Origin: an uncultured Lachnospiraceae bacterium | GTDB taxonomy: Bacteria; Bacillota; Clostridia; Lachnospirales; Lachnospiraceae | DNA: 58,373 nt | Direction: 5' to 3' | NCBI GenBank assembly: GCA_944383965.1 | Contig: CALWRQ010000002.1 | Coordinates: forward strand, 1 to 58,373 | Shown here: positions 41,856-51,602 of the stretch, in pieces | How positions within the stretch are numbered: position 1 is the stretch's first letter | Layout: each line of letters starts with the position of its first letter | Translations under genes and position numbers: made by a program | Notes under the pieces: model-generated | What the model was told of the DNA's origin: nothing | What the model saw: the letters and a program-made list of their open reading frames with translations, nothing else | Database searches by the model: none

Positions 41856-44084
41856 TTAATCCAGTCCGATGCCGGGACCTCCGTAAATACCGGTTACAGG
41901 CTCGGCAGGAGCTTCCGTGGGAGGTTCGGTAGGCGCTTCTGTGTCAGGAACGGTATCAGGAGCTGAAGCGGGCTGAGTTTCCACGACCACATCTTTCTTG
42001 GTCCCCTTTTCCGGTTCGGGCTCCTCAAAAGAGGCTGCCTCCAGACCCTCTGTGAAATGGGACATGGAATCTTTCCAGATCTGGGCAGGATAGGTGCTTC
42101 CCCAGAGGGATGACAGTTCTCTGGGCAGATCGTATCCCACCCATACCGTCATGGTATAATAGGGGGTAATACCGCAGAACCAGCCATCCTTGCTGTTATT
42201 GGTAGTACCTGTTTTTCCAGCCGCCTCAATATCGCTGTTCCATCCCATACCGCTGGCGGTTCCTCGGGAAACCACGCCTTTCAGAATATCTACCATCACC
42301 AGAGCAGTGTTCTTTTTATAGACCCGGATTTCTTCCGGATCTTCATAGATCTCTTCCCCGTATTTGTCCTTCATGGAAGTAATGCAGGTAGGATCCCTGT
42401 AAATTCCTTCATTGGCCAGGGCCGCATAGGCGCCCGCCATCTCTTCCGTAGTTACTCCATGGGTGAAACCTCCCAGACAGGCGGCCAGATAATAATCATC
42501 CGGAACGATATTATCAAAACGCATTTTGGTCAGGTAGGACATTCCCACTTCCGGAGTAATGTCTGCGTAGACCGACCAGGCCACACCGTTTTTACTCTGC
42601 TCTACTGCTTTCCGGAGCGTCATGGTAGAACCGGGCAGCTTTGTCAGGTCGTCTCCTTCTTCTGCTTTTTTGGCTGCACTGACATCAACATTTTTGACAA
42701 TGGTGGAGGAAGTATAGCCGTTTTCAAGAGCGGGTGCATAGACGATAAGCGGCTTGATGGCACTTCCCGGCTGCCGGTCGCTCTGATAGGCACGGTTCAG
42801 ACCATATACACCGGTTTCCTGACTTCGGCCTCCTACAATAGCCACAACTTTTCCCGTCTGATTGTCAATAACGGTTGCTGCCCCCTGAAGGGTATAAACC
42901 CCGTCTGAGGTAGTTTCATTCTTGAAACTTAAGTTTTCATCAATGGACTTCTGAAGATAGTCTTGTTTTTCCGGATCCAGGGATGTGTAGATCTGGTAAC
43001 CTCCCGTATACAGATCCTCTTTGGCGGCCGCATAGGCCTCATCATAGCGCTCTGTATATTCCTGATAGGCTTCATCATCCCGGAAACCATACTGGAAAGA
43101 GAAACCGTCCAGCTCCATCAGATAACGCACGGCGCAGTCGATGGCATATGTAGTTTCATAATTACGGAATCCGTAATCCGGCTTGGAGATCTGAATTTCT
43201 TCCGCAACTGCCTCATCATGCTGTTCCTGAGTAATATAGCCCATTTCCAGCATATCATCAAGGATTTTATCCCGACGTTTCAAGGCGTTGTCCGGATGAC
43301 GGTAGGGATTGTAGTAAGTCGGTGAATTGGGGATGGCACAAAGGTATGCAATCTGACTCAGACTCAGTTCGTCGGAGGATTTTCCGAAATATCCCCGGGC
43401 GGCTGCCTCCAGCCCGTAATAGGTGTTGGCAAAGCTGATATCATTGATATAGAATTCCATAATCTGCTCTTTGGAATACTTTTTTGTCAGCTCGAGGGCG
43501 ATGAGCATCTCCTTGGCCTTTCTTTCCAGAGAAACTTCCCTGGTGAGAAAACGGTTTCTGGCCAGCTGCTGAGTTATGGTGCTGGCGCCGTGAACCTCTT
43601 CTCCTTCCGTATACAGATATCGGATCCCGACACGCAGAATCCCTTTCAGATCAATTCCCGAATTTTCCCAGAAAGTCCGATCCTCTACAGCTACAAAAGC
43701 CTGAACGGCGTACTGAGGGATCTGATCATAGGGCAGATAGAAAGAATCCTCATCCTTGGTCAGTTTGGCGATCACATTTCCGCTGCTGTCATAAATATAA
43801 CTGGACTCCTGCAGGCGGAATGTATCCAGGGAGCTGTTTTCCACCAGCTGTTCTGCCGCCTGCTTGTATTCCACATAAGCCGGATATACCTTCGTCACAC
43901 CCACGATGATGCAGACAACAAGGGCTAATGCAAAAACGACAGCCATTGCTCTGACTAAAATCTTCAGTACTTTCAGCAAAGGACCGAACAGGATTCCCAG
44001 ATAATAAAGCAGTTTGTTTTTTCCATGCTTCCGTGAGGCAGGCCGGCTTTTCCGGCCTCCCCGGATTTTTTGCTCTGTGTCCAT
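41856..44084 (-). CDS. Class A penicillin-binding protein (glycosyltransferase/transpeptidase, PBP1A-type)
   Basis: A bifunctional peptidoglycan synthase of 742 residues. A cytoplasmic basic tail (1-25) and membrane helix (about 40-75) lead to the glycosyltransferase domain with EDRTFWENSGID and GASTITQQLARN. The transpeptidase domain has SAIK near residue 441 and KTGTTNN near 621. The C-terminal tail is rich in Pro, Thr and Glu (about 670-742), likely extracellular and flexible. The start at 44084 is favoured by AAAGG 5 bases upstream; an ATG six codons earlier has none. It converges with aroA. The gap to mntP (44085-44224) has no gene. Confidence 0.94.
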   Translation of the reverse strand: MDTEQKIRGGRKSRPASRKHGKNKLLYYLGILFGPLLKVLKILVRAMAVVFALALVVCIIVGVTKVYPAYVEYKQAAEQLVENSSLDTFRLQESSYIYDSSGNVIAKLTKDEDSFYLPYDQIPQYAVQAFVAVEDRTFWENSGIDLKGILRVGIRYLYTEGEEVHGASTITQQLARNRFLTREVSLERKAKEMLIALELTKKYSKEQIMEFYINDISFANTYYGLEAAARGYFGKSSDELSLSQIAYLCAIPNSPTYYNPYRHPDNALKRRDKILDDMLEMGYITQEQHDEAVAEEIQISKPDYGFRNYETTYAIDCAVRYLMELDGFSFQYGFRDDEAYQEYTERYDEAYAAAKEDLYTGGYQIYTSLDPEKQDYLQKSIDENLSFKNETTSDGVYTLQGAATVIDNQTGKVVAIVGGRSQETGVYGLNRAYQSDRQPGSAIKPLIVYAPALENGYTSSTIVKNVDVSAAKKAEEGDDLTKLPGSTMTLRKAVEQSKNGVAWSVYADITPEVGMSYLTKMRFDNIVPDDYYLAACLGGFTHGVTTEEMAGAYAALANEGIYRDPTCITSMKDKYGEEIYEDPEEIRVYKKNTALVMVDILKGVVSRGTASGMGWNSDIEAAGKTGTTNNSKDGWFCGITPYYTMTVWVGYDLPRELSSLWGSTYPAQIWKDSMSHFTEGLEAASFEEPEPEKGTKKDVVVETQPASAPDTVPDTEAPTEPPTEAPAEPVTGIYGGPGIGLD

Positions 44085-44224
44085 AGTAACCTTTCTCAGC
44101 ATTGTGCAGATGATAGATCGGTTGATAATCTTCTTCTTACCACTTTATCACAGTTTTCTTCGTTATACCATATATATTTGCGAAATTTTACGCTGATTTT
44201 TCTTAATTTTATGGGAAACGGTCA

Positions 44225-44800
44225 TCATCCCAGAATTCCCAGGTGCTCCAGAAGGATTTTTGCGCCAAGCAGAATAAGAATGATTCCGCCTGCCAGCTCG
44301 GCCCGGGATTCATATTTTGCGCCGAACACATTGCCCACTTTCACTCCCGCACCGGAAAGAAGAAAGGTAACTACACCGATAAAGGCAACTGCAGGCAGAA
44401 TGGATACATCCAGAAAAGCAAACGTGATCCCTACGGCCAGGGCGTCAATGCTGGTAGCTACTGCCAGAAGGAACATGTCCTTTGCGGCCAGAGATGCTCC
44501 GTTTTCACAGCAGTCTTCTTCATCCTCTTCTGCCACTGCTTCCCGCAGCATATTGATTCCGATGAAGCACAGCAGTACGAAAGCGATCCAGTGATCGACA
44601 GCGGTGATTCTGTCGCGGAACTGAATTCCGAGCAGATATCCCAAAAGAGGCATTCCGGCCTGAAATCCTCCGAACCACAAGCCTACGATCACTGATTTTC
44701 CGAGAGTGATTTTTTTCATGGAAAGGCCTTTGCAGACAGAAACGGCAAAGGCGTCCATGGAAAGGCCTACGGCCAGTGTAAATAACGTCAGCAGATCCAT
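44225..44800 (-). CDS. mntP: Manganese efflux pump MntP
   Basis: A 191-residue MntP-type exporter with six membrane segments and the conserved aspartates in [14 protein letters not shown] (Asp16) and [12 protein letters not shown]. It exports excess Mn2+. A loop of acidic and cysteine residues ([11 protein letters not shown]) lies in the middle. The start has GGAGGGG 8-10 bases upstream. It follows kdgK by 63 bp, a functionally odd neighbour. No room exists for a Mn2+-sensing yybP-ykoY riboswitch in that gap. Confidence 0.93.
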   Translation of the reverse strand: MDLLTLFTLAVGLSMDAFAVSVCKGLSMKKITLGKSVIVGLWFGGFQAGMPLLGYLLGIQFRDRITAVDHWIAFVLLCFIGINMLREAVAEEDEEDCCENGASLAAKDMFLLAVATSIDALAVGITFAFLDVSILPAVAFIGVVTFLLSGAGVKVGNVFGAKYESRAELAGGIILILLGAKILLEHLGILG

Positions 44801-44863
44801 AATTCTTTCCCCTCCGATTGCAGTATTGACGTATCAGGAGTTCATTCCGGCATTGCTCAGGAC

Positions 44864-45895
44864 TCAGCGCTGAACACGGCCGGAAGTATCCCCTTTCATC
44901 AGATTCTTCACTTCCTCCCGGCTTACCAGATTGAAGTCTCCATGAATGGTGTGCTTGAGAGCAGAGGCAGCCACGGCAAATTCCAGAGCCTCTCTCCAGT
45001 CTGCACCGTCTGCAAGCTCTCCGATCAGACCGGCAGCAAAGGCATCTCCTCCGCCCACCCGGTCCACAATGGGGGTAAGCGTATAGCGGGAAGCAGAATA
45101 GAATTCCTTGGTCCGGCCGTCTAAGATGCAGGCAGACCAGCCATTATGAGAAGCAGAGTAGCTTTCCCGGAGGGAACTGACTACATACCGGAAGCCGAAT
45201 CGTTTCTGCATTTCTTCAAACATATGTCTGTAGCCGTCCAGCTCCAGCTCTCCGGCAGAGACATCGCTGTCTCCCGGCTTAAATCCCAGAACCTGTTCTG
45301 CATCCTCCTCATTTCCGATGCACACATCTACGTATTCCATAAGAGGAGTCATTACTGCACGGGCCTCTTTAGGACTCCACAGTTTTTTTCGGTAGTTCAG
45401 ATCCAGGGAAACCGTCGCTCCCGCACTGCGGGCTGCTTTCAGAGCTGCTTTGGTGAGAGCCGCGCCCTGCGGACTGATGGCCGGAGTAATTCCGGAAATA
45501 TGAAACCAGTCTGCGTTCCGGAAGATCTGTTCAAAATCAAAATCTTCGGGGGAAGCGGCTGCCATAGCAGAGCCGGCCCGGTCATAGATAATGGAGGAAG
45601 GCCGGATGGAGGAGCCGGTTTCCAGAAAATAGATTCCGAGCCGGTCCCCCTTTCTGGAAATATGGGAAGTCCCCACTCCGTATTTGCGCAGGGCAGCCAC
45701 GGCACAGTCGCCCAGGCCTCCGGCCGGCACAGCGGTCACATAGTCCGCTTGATGGCCGAACCCTGCCAGGGAAACAGCCACGTTGGCTTCTCCGCCGCCA
45801 TAATTCACGTCAAAGCTGTCCGCCTGGATCAGCCGTTCATGCCGGGGCGTGGAAAGCCTCAGCATGATCTCTCCCATGGTCACGATATTTGCCAT
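44864..45895 (-). CDS. kdgK: 2-keto-3-deoxygluconate kinase (PfkB family)
   Basis: A 343-residue PfkB-type sugar kinase starting MANIVTMGEIMLRLSTP at 45895, with AAAGGAG about 10 bases upstream. The N-terminal YGGGEANVAVSLAGFGHQ and the C-terminal VGGGDAFAAGLIGEL (the catalytic Asp is in GGDA) are present. Location right after a KDPG aldolase gene makes 2-keto-3-deoxygluconate the likely substrate: phosphorylation gives KDPG, which the aldolase splits. No uronate isomerase or dehydratase is nearby, so the full pathway is elsewhere. Confidence 0.87.
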   Translation of the reverse strand: MANIVTMGEIMLRLSTPRHERLIQADSFDVNYGGGEANVAVSLAGFGHQADYVTAVPAGGLGDCAVAALRKYGVGTSHISRKGDRLGIYFLETGSSIRPSSIIYDRAGSAMAAASPEDFDFEQIFRNADWFHISGITPAISPQGAALTKAALKAARSAGATVSLDLNYRKKLWSPKEARAVMTPLMEYVDVCIGNEEDAEQVLGFKPGDSDVSAGELELDGYRHMFEEMQKRFGFRYVVSSLRESYSASHNGWSACILDGRTKEFYSASRYTLTPIVDRVGGGDAFAAGLIGELADGADWREALEFAVAASALKHTIHGDFNLVSREEVKNLMKGDTSGRVQR

Positions 45896-45923
45896 TTTGT
45901 ATGATCTCCTTTTCAGCAAAGCA

Positions 45924-45945
45924 GGATGGGAGAATGCCCCCATCC
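45924..45945 (-). other. Stem-loop between eda and kdgK
   Basis: GGATGGG and CCCATCC form a perfect 7-bp stem with an 8-base loop. No T run follows on the minus strand. It may tune the relative mRNA level of the two genes. Confidence 0.4.
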
Positions 45946-45953
45946 CGCGCATT

Positions 45954-46598
45954 TTATGATCTGGCCGCTTTCACTGCGGCTGTAAATTCTCTGGCTTTTT
46001 CTGTTACAGCTTTGTAATCTCCCGTTTTTGCTCCCTTGGTCAGGCTGCTTCCCGTACCGACAGCGCAGGCGCCGGCCTTTATCCACTGAGCCACGTTGTC
46101 CACATCCACTCCGCCGGTAGGCATATAATCTGCCTGGGGAAGCGGCCCGCGGAAGGCTTTGATGGCACCCGGCCCCATTACGTTTCCGGGGAAGACCTTT
46201 AACAGTCCGCAGCCTGCTTCCAGGGCGGTCACTGCTTCCGTAGGAGTCATCACTCCGGGAATCACCGGAACGCAGTAGCGGTTGCACAGCCGTATCACAT
46301 CCAGATTGAGGGAAGGTCCCACAATATAGGCTGCTCCGGCCAGAATAGCTGTCCGGGCTGTTTCCGGATCAAGTATGGTTCCGGCTCCGATGACGATTTC
46401 CGGACGGTCCTTATATTTTTCCGCCATAGCCTCGATAATATGTATGGCCCCCGGAACAGTCATGGTAATCTCAATAAAATGGATGCCTCCTGCCACAACA
46501 GCGTCGATGATCTTTTCCCCCTGCTCTTTGCTCTCTGCTCTGACAACGGCAACCAGCCCCTCTTCTTTCATTTTTGTGATGATCTGTTCTCTCTTCAT
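45954..46598 (-). CDS. eda: KDPG/KHG aldolase Eda
   Basis: A 214-residue class I aldolase that cleaves 2-keto-3-deoxy-6-phosphogluconate to pyruvate and glyceraldehyde-3-phosphate. The catalytic E43 (in FIEITMT) and Schiff-base K134 (in GLLKVFPGN) are in place, with IGAGTILDPET for phosphate binding. It comes before kdgK, so together they metabolise KDG. The ribosome site is AAAGGAG. Confidence 0.95.
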   Translation of the reverse strand: MKREQIITKMKEEGLVAVVRAESKEQGEKIIDAVVAGGIHFIEITMTVPGAIHIIEAMAEKYKDRPEIVIGAGTILDPETARTAILAGAAYIVGPSLNLDVIRLCNRYCVPVIPGVMTPTEAVTALEAGCGLLKVFPGNVMGPGAIKAFRGPLPQADYMPTGGVDVDNVAQWIKAGACAVGTGSSLTKGAKTGDYKAVTEKAREFTAAVKAARS

Positions 46599-46633
46599 GC
46601 CTTCTCCTTTCCTGCCCTGCTGTTCTCTGAAGG

Positions 46634-47269
46634 TCAGATTTCCCGTACCATGCAGTACTGCTTCAGTTTAAACGGAGGCTTTTCCACTACTCCGTAAACC
46701 TTGAAGCCGAAATGGCGGTACAGGCTTACATTTTTTTCATTATGGGTTTCCAGCGAGATCATCATCCGATGCTCCTGGGCATAGCGGATGGCTTCCTTGA
46801 TCAGAAGGCCGGAAATCCCGTGATGCTGCATATTAGGCCGCACCGCCAGGTAAATGAGGTGAAGCCGGTTTTCCTGGTGAAGCTGATCGGTCCAGCGGGA
46901 ATTGAGATAATCCCTTCCGATCAGAAAGTTGCAGAAGGTCTTCAGGCTCATATCTTCCTTGATCAGATACTCGTCCGTCTTCAGCCTGGCTTTCAGCTCG
47001 GTCAGGTAATACTGAAATACATTGTAGGGTTCCGACTCGTCTGAGACAACTAAAACTCCGTTCAGATCACTGCTGTCCGCAAAAATCTCACAGTTTTCAA
47101 AGAATTCCGACAGATCGCATTCAAACAGTTCCGGCAGAAGCCGGTCCCTGGTTTCTTTGTCCGGTATCAGGCTGCAGTATAACGGGTCCTCCTGGAAACA
47201 ATCGGTAAGAAGTTCCCTGAGTCTGGGAAGATCCCTTTTCTGCACCTGGTATAACGTCTGGCTCTCCAC
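46634..47269 (-). CDS. GNAT-family N-acetyltransferase
   Basis: A 211-residue GNAT-fold protein. The acetyl-CoA binding motif is likely RPNMQHHGISGLLIKEAI (about 143-160), and LETHNEKNVSLYRHFGFKVYGVVE follows, typical of the family. The start is a GTG at 47269, with GAGGGG 7 bases upstream. Substrate unknown. It overlaps nothing and follows the M28 peptidase by 4 bp, so the pair is co-transcribed. Confidence 0.85.
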   Translation of the reverse strand: MESQTLYQVQKRDLPRLRELLTDCFQEDPLYCSLIPDKETRDRLLPELFECDLSEFFENCEIFADSSDLNGVLVVSDESEPYNVFQYYLTELKARLKTDEYLIKEDMSLKTFCNFLIGRDYLNSRWTDQLHQENRLHLIYLAVRPNMQHHGISGLLIKEAIRYAQEHRMMISLETHNEKNVSLYRHFGFKVYGVVEKPPFKLKQYCMVREI

Positions 47270-47273
47270 GCTG

Positions 47274-49262
47274 TTACCCCTCTTCCAGTTTCTTCATTTC
47301 GGTGATCAGCTTTTCTACCGATCTTGTAATATAACGGATGTCATCATCATAGCACATTTTCTGCTGTGCTTCTACCTTTTTTGCCATTTCCAGTTCTTCT
47401 TTCAGATTCCGGCAGCCTTTTTTGTGCTTTTCCTTCAGCTGTTCCACCAGACGATACAGATTCTCATGGTGTACAATCCTTCCGGCGCCCCACTGGAGCC
47501 GGTCTTCCGGCTGGTGCAGTACGTATTCGGTAAAATACCGGTATACCTCTTCTTCAAACAGAAATGCATAACGGCTGTTATCAATGCTGTAAACAGCCTC
47601 AAGAGCAGAAGCAGCATCTCCGGCTTTCAGATGGCCGGAAGCGGCGCAGAGCGCGCGCAGGTTGTTCTGAACAGCTTCCTGAGGAAAAAGTACATTGTCC
47701 TGCCAGTCCAGACGGACAAAATAATCCTGACACTTCTGGAAAAGAGCAAGAAGTCCGGATTGAAGCCGGTCATTCCGGATTCCCGCTGCGTTCCCGGTCC
47801 GAACTTTCTTATAAAGCTTCTCTGCCAGCTCCTCTGCTTCTGATAACCGGTCCATCAGAAGAAGAATGGCCTTTTCATCTTCCTCTCCCGTTACCGGACG
47901 GATGCTGCGCCGGATCTGCCGGAACACTTCAGAAGGATTCAGAGGCGCTGTAGGTGTCTGATCAAAAGCCATGACCAGAAGACCGTACAGCTGATGATGA
48001 AAGCGGTACACGTTTTCATCATAAAAATCATCATTGTCAAACTGAGAGTGGTAGTGGGTTTCCATGAACCTGCCGCCGGAAAAATCGTTTACAATAGAAG
48101 GAATTCCTCCGATTGCCATGGAAAAATCATCCGACCATGTCTCGATCGGTGTATATACTGTAATTCCGTCCGGGTAGGCTTCTTTCGGATCGACTTCCGG
48201 AGGAAGTTCACGGAGAAAGGTTTCCAGAAAATCCCGGTATTCATAAATCCCCCGGATGGCATCCTGGCGGTCATGGGCATGAGCGGGAAGCTCAAAGTTC
48301 AGATCAACAACGGTAGTTCCTCTCCACTCCGGTCTTCTTTTGAAAACCTGATTCCAGGCACCGGCAGACCAGTCATACTTGGAATTGATCACACCCCATT
48401 CCTCCGCCGCGAGAGCGCAGATGACGATGGTGTGTTCCGGTTCATATCCGCAGGAGATCAGGGAACGGGCCATGCTTATGATCATGGAAACGGCAGTGTT
48501 GTCATCCTGGAAGCCGGAAAAATAAGAGTCGTAATGAGCCGTCAGAAGGATCCTGTCTTCCCGTTTTCCGGGAATGACACCCCAGACATTATAGGCGGGG
48601 CTGTTTTTCCTCACCCGGCTGTCTCCGTCAAACTCTACGGTAACGGATCCTTTGCTTCGCAGCTCACGGCGGAGCAGAGCGGCATCCGAGCGCGACATGG
48701 AGAATGCAGGAGCATCACAGGGACCGGCCAGATCCTGAGCATTCAGAGCCGTATCGTCAATTTCTCCATACCCGTTTTCCTGGACGGCAATCAGTCCGGC
48801 GGCTCCTTTCAGATGAGCCTGATATACAGGGAAATTGATCCACCACTCTTCCCTCTGGTTAATATCCACCATGACCAGCTTGCCGGTCACATCTCTCCCT
48901 TCATAATCGGCTGCCGTACCTTTTCCCAGATCTTCGATCTGAAACGAGGCAAAACCGTCGGTCAGGAAGTCCGCCTGATAAGCGCCCAGCTGGAATTCGT
49001 GAAGAATTCCCTGACTGTCTTTAAAACGCATCACTGCCTTTCGGAATTCCCAGGAGTCAATGATGATTTCATCCATGTGAACATCCTTCAGACCAATGGC
49101 CCTCATTTCCTCTGCCAGCATCCGACCGGTTTCAATTTCTGCGGCGGAACCGGCTGTCCGGTATCCCAGCACTTCGTTGGTCCGGAAGGTTTCCATTTTT
49201 TTCGCCAGACGGTAGGAATAATCCACATCTATTTCCCGGAGATATGCGTTCTGTTTCTCCAA
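47274..49262 (-). CDS. M28-family aminopeptidase-like protein with C-terminal extension
   Basis: A protein of about 662 residues with an M28 zinc peptidase domain. The zinc ligands are visible in LTAHYDSYFSGFQDDNTAVS and in CALAAEEWGV. A PA-like inserted domain (about residues 110-200, with GRDVTGKLVMVDIN) precedes it. The C-terminal third (from about 440) is helical and of unknown role. No signal peptide is seen, so it may act in the cytosol. AAAGGAA is 8-10 bases before a TTG at 49262; a GTG at 49271 has zero spacing and is less likely. Its partner gene may be the GNAT. Confidence 0.83.
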   Translation of the reverse strand: MEKQNAYLREIDVDYSYRLAKKMETFRTNEVLGYRTAGSAAEIETGRMLAEEMRAIGLKDVHMDEIIIDSWEFRKAVMRFKDSQGILHEFQLGAYQADFLTDGFASFQIEDLGKGTAADYEGRDVTGKLVMVDINQREEWWINFPVYQAHLKGAAGLIAVQENGYGEIDDTALNAQDLAGPCDAPAFSMSRSDAALLRRELRSKGSVTVEFDGDSRVRKNSPAYNVWGVIPGKREDRILLTAHYDSYFSGFQDDNTAVSMIISMARSLISCGYEPEHTIVICALAAEEWGVINSKYDWSAGAWNQVFKRRPEWRGTTVVDLNFELPAHAHDRQDAIRGIYEYRDFLETFLRELPPEVDPKEAYPDGITVYTPIETWSDDFSMAIGGIPSIVNDFSGGRFMETHYHSQFDNDDFYDENVYRFHHQLYGLLVMAFDQTPTAPLNPSEVFRQIRRSIRPVTGEEDEKAILLLMDRLSEAEELAEKLYKKVRTGNAAGIRNDRLQSGLLALFQKCQDYFVRLDWQDNVLFPQEAVQNNLRALCAASGHLKAGDAASALEAVYSIDNSRYAFLFEEEVYRYFTEYVLHQPEDRLQWGAGRIVHHENLYRLVEQLKEKHKKGCRNLKEELEMAKKVEAQQKMCYDDDIRYITRSVEKLITEMKKLEEG

Positions 49263-49308
49263 CTGATCCACTTCCTTTCAAGTCCTGTTCTTTTTTACGC
49301 ATTAGGAA

Positions 49309-49336
49309 GGCGCGGCACGAAAACTCGTGTCACGCC
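49309..49336. other. 12-bp stem-loop between yebC and the M28 gene
   Basis: GGCGCGGCACGA and TCGTGTCACGCC pair over 12 positions with one mismatch and one G-U pair, with a 4-base loop. It lies 27 bases after the yebC stop on the minus strand. No T run follows in either direction, so it is not a standard terminator; it could still reduce read-through. Confidence 0.45.
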
Positions 49337-49367
49337 CGGTTTCTGTCTGATCAATTTTCAGGGATTC

Positions 49368-50096
49368 TTACTCATCCCAGTTATGGTACGTTGCCTGTAC
49401 GTCATCATCCTCATCCAGCATGTCCAGGATGCGGTTGATTTTTTTGATATCTTCCTCATCGGAAAGTTCCACCCAGGTCTGGGGAATCATGGTCACATCT
49501 GCCTCTGCCATAGGGATACCGGCGGCTTCCAGAGCCTCTCTGACCTTGCTGAAATCATCCGGATCAGTAAGGACTTCAAAGCTGTCCTCTTCCTCTGAAA
49601 AGTCTTCTGCGCCTGCGTCCAGAGCGATCATCATCAGCTCATCGGCATCCATCTCGCACTCTTCCTTATCGATGATGATCTGGCCTTTCTTATCAAACAT
49701 GTAGGACACACAGCCGGTGGTTCCCACATTTCCGCCGCCTTTGGTAAACGCATTTCTTACGTTGGCAGCCGTACGGTTCTTATTGTCAGTCAGTGTGTCT
49801 ACAATAATGGCTACACCGCTCGGACCGTAACCTTCATAGGTAATGGTCTCATAATTGACGGAATTGGCATCGCCTGCCGCTTTCTTGATTCCTCTTTCAA
49901 TCGTATCATTCGGCATATTGTTGGCTTTTGCCTTGGCGATCACGTCTCTCAGCTTGCTGTTATTGGCCGGATCCGGTCCGCCCTCCTTTACTGCTACGGC
50001 GATCTCTCTTCCGATTACGGTAAAGATTTTTCCTTTTGCCGCATCATTTTTCTCCTTTTTATGCTTGATATTCGCAAATTTGGAATGTCCTGACAT
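49368..50096 (-). CDS. yebC: YebC/PmpR-family protein
   Basis: A 242-residue YebC-family protein starting [23 protein letters not shown]. The middle segment [31 protein letters not shown] is strongly conserved. Members were first seen as transcription regulators; recent work links some to relief of ribosome stalling at prolines, a function I cannot distinguish here. The ribosome site is AGGAGAGAG. It follows the CorC-type gene by 67 bp with a small stem-loop in between. In many bacteria yebC lies by ruvC; here it does not. Confidence 0.95.
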   Translation of the reverse strand: MSGHSKFANIKHKKEKNDAAKGKIFTVIGREIAVAVKEGGPDPANNSKLRDVIAKAKANNMPNDTIERGIKKAAGDANSVNYETITYEGYGPSGVAIIVDTLTDNKNRTAANVRNAFTKGGGNVGTTGCVSYMFDKKGQIIIDKEECEMDADELMMIALDAGAEDFSEEEDSFEVLTDPDDFSKVREALEAAGIPMAEADVTMIPQTWVELSDEEDIKKINRILDMLDEDDDVQATYHNWDE

Positions 50097-50132
50097 ACGC
50101 TCTCTCTCCTGTTTTTCTGTTTCTTCTGTCCA

Positions 50133-50154
50133 TTTCAGTCTGCAGGGACTGAAA
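50133..50154 (-). other. Stem-loop between the CorC-type gene and yebC
   Basis: TTTCAGTC and GACTGAAA form an 8-bp stem with a 6-base loop. No T run follows on the minus strand. It may be an mRNA processing point. Confidence 0.4.
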
Positions 50155-50163
50155 ACATCTTTC

Positions 50164-51492
50164 CTATTCTACCACCATTTTTTCTCTCTGACAAGTACCT
50201 GGATTACGGACAGGAACTGCCCGGACGGAAGCGATCCGTTTATTTTCCATCCGTTCCACCCGGAAATCAAAACCTCCGTAATGGATCACCGGGCGTTCCT
50301 CTTCCCCAGGAATCCGGTCCAGCCTGGAGATCAGGAATCCGTTCAGAGTATCATAAGCCTCTTCCTCTTCTTCTCCGAACTGAAGATTCAGGGCTTCTCC
50401 CACTTCTTCCAGAGGAGCCATTCCGTTCAGCAGGAAACTGCCGTCCTCACAGGGATGGATCAGATCTTCCTCTTCATCGTACTCATCCATGATGTTGCCT
50501 ACGATCTCTTCCAGAATGTCCTCCATGGTAACGATTCCGGACAGCTGTCCGTATTCATCCACCACGACAACCATATGGATTTTTCCGGACTGCATTTCCT
50601 GAAACAGGGAATCCACGCTCCTGCTTTCCGGGACAAAGTGAGGTTCCATCATCAGACCGGGGATCTCCCTGATCGGCGTGTCCTCATAGGATTCCTTCTC
50701 CGCACAGACCATGACGTCCCGGAGATGGATAATGCCCACAATGTCGTCCATATCTTCGCCGAATACGGGGAAACGGGAATGGTTGCCTTCGGAAAGGATA
50801 AAATGAATGGCATCCTTCAGACTCATGCTTCCGTCCAGAAGTACCACATTTTTCCGATGAGTCATCACGTCTTCTGCCTGCTTGTCATTGAGCTGGAAAA
50901 TATTGGTAATCATTTCCGCTTTGCTGTCTTCCAGAATGCCCTGCTCATGACCTTCATTGACCATGGACATGATATCCTCTTCCGTAACATTATCCTGCTT
51001 GGAAAACAGATCGATTCCAACTGCTTTCAAAACAACAAAACATACACCGCTGATCACTGCAGTCACCGGACGGAATATTTTGATCAGTAGCGACATCAAA
51101 GGCAGCATTCCGTATCCCCACTGCTCCGGCTTTCTGGCGGCACAGCGTTTGGGAATGACCATGCCGAAGGAAACGAGAAAGATTATGTACAGCAGTCCTT
51201 CTGCCAGTGCATACAGGGGATTGGAACTGCTCCACACGGTTCTGCGGAAAATGAAAGCACCTACAATCAAAGCAGCTGCGCTGGTAAATACCTGAATCGT
51301 GTTGATAAATACTGTAGGACGGTTGACAATACGGAGAAGTCTGGCAGCTTTTCTGCTTCCTTCCTCCATCTGCGCTTCCAGCTCCGACTCATTCACATTC
51401 TGAATGGCTGCTCCAAAGCCATATGCTGCAGCCTCTATAAGCACCAGTCCCAAGAGCACCAGTATCTGTATGCCCGAATAACCATCGTCCAT
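50164..51492 (-). CDS. CorC/HlyC-family (CNNM-type) membrane protein
   Basis: A 442-residue protein with an N-terminal DUF21/CNNM membrane domain (about 1-190, three to four helices), paired CBS domains (about 210-335, with [12 protein letters not shown] and [27 protein letters not shown]) and a C-terminal CorC_HlyC domain. It is often annotated as haemolysin, but ion transport (Mg2+ or Co2+ efflux) is now the more likely role. The start follows a promoter with a leader hairpin. The first helix lies close to the start (about 8-30). Confidence 0.9.
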   Translation of the reverse strand: MDDGYSGIQILVLLGLVLIEAAAYGFGAAIQNVNESELEAQMEEGSRKAARLLRIVNRPTVFINTIQVFTSAAALIVGAFIFRRTVWSSSNPLYALAEGLLYIIFLVSFGMVIPKRCAARKPEQWGYGMLPLMSLLIKIFRPVTAVISGVCFVVLKAVGIDLFSKQDNVTEEDIMSMVNEGHEQGILEDSKAEMITNIFQLNDKQAEDVMTHRKNVVLLDGSMSLKDAIHFILSEGNHSRFPVFGEDMDDIVGIIHLRDVMVCAEKESYEDTPIREIPGLMMEPHFVPESRSVDSLFQEMQSGKIHMVVVVDEYGQLSGIVTMEDILEEIVGNIMDEYDEEEDLIHPCEDGSFLLNGMAPLEEVGEALNLQFGEEEEEAYDTLNGFLISRLDRIPGEEERPVIHYGGFDFRVERMENKRIASVRAVPVRNPGTCQREKMVVE

Positions 51493-51537
51493 TCTCTGTC
51501 CTGTCTCCTTTATCTCATCATAAGTTTACAATAGGAA

Positions 51538-51555
51538 GGGGCATAAATATGCCCC
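51538..51555 (-). other. Leader hairpin of the CorC-type gene
   Basis: GGGGCAT and ATGCCCC form a 7-bp stem with a 4-base loop (51538-51544 with 51549-51555). It sits just after the predicted transcription start, where it could stabilise the 5' end of the mRNA. No T run follows. Confidence 0.5.
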
Positions 51556-51567
51556 CAATCTCTGTTT

Positions 51568-51596
51568 ATCATATCAAATCTGATTCTATTCGTCAA
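51568..51596 (-). promoter_or_regulatory. Promoter for the CorC-type gene
   Basis: On the minus strand: -35 TTGACG (51596-51591), 17-bp spacer, -10 TATGAT (51573-51568) preceded by TGA. It predicts a leader of about 70 nt. No strong terminator separates it from mazF. Confidence 0.7.
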
Positions 51597-51602
51597 TGCG
51601 GA

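Noticed and set aside
44801-44863. Manganese (yybP-ykoY) riboswitch before mntP
   Set aside because: The gap is only 63 bp and shows none of the typical helices.
49309-49336. Intrinsic terminator after yebC
   Set aside because: The stem is long but no T run follows on either strand; listed only as a stem-loop.
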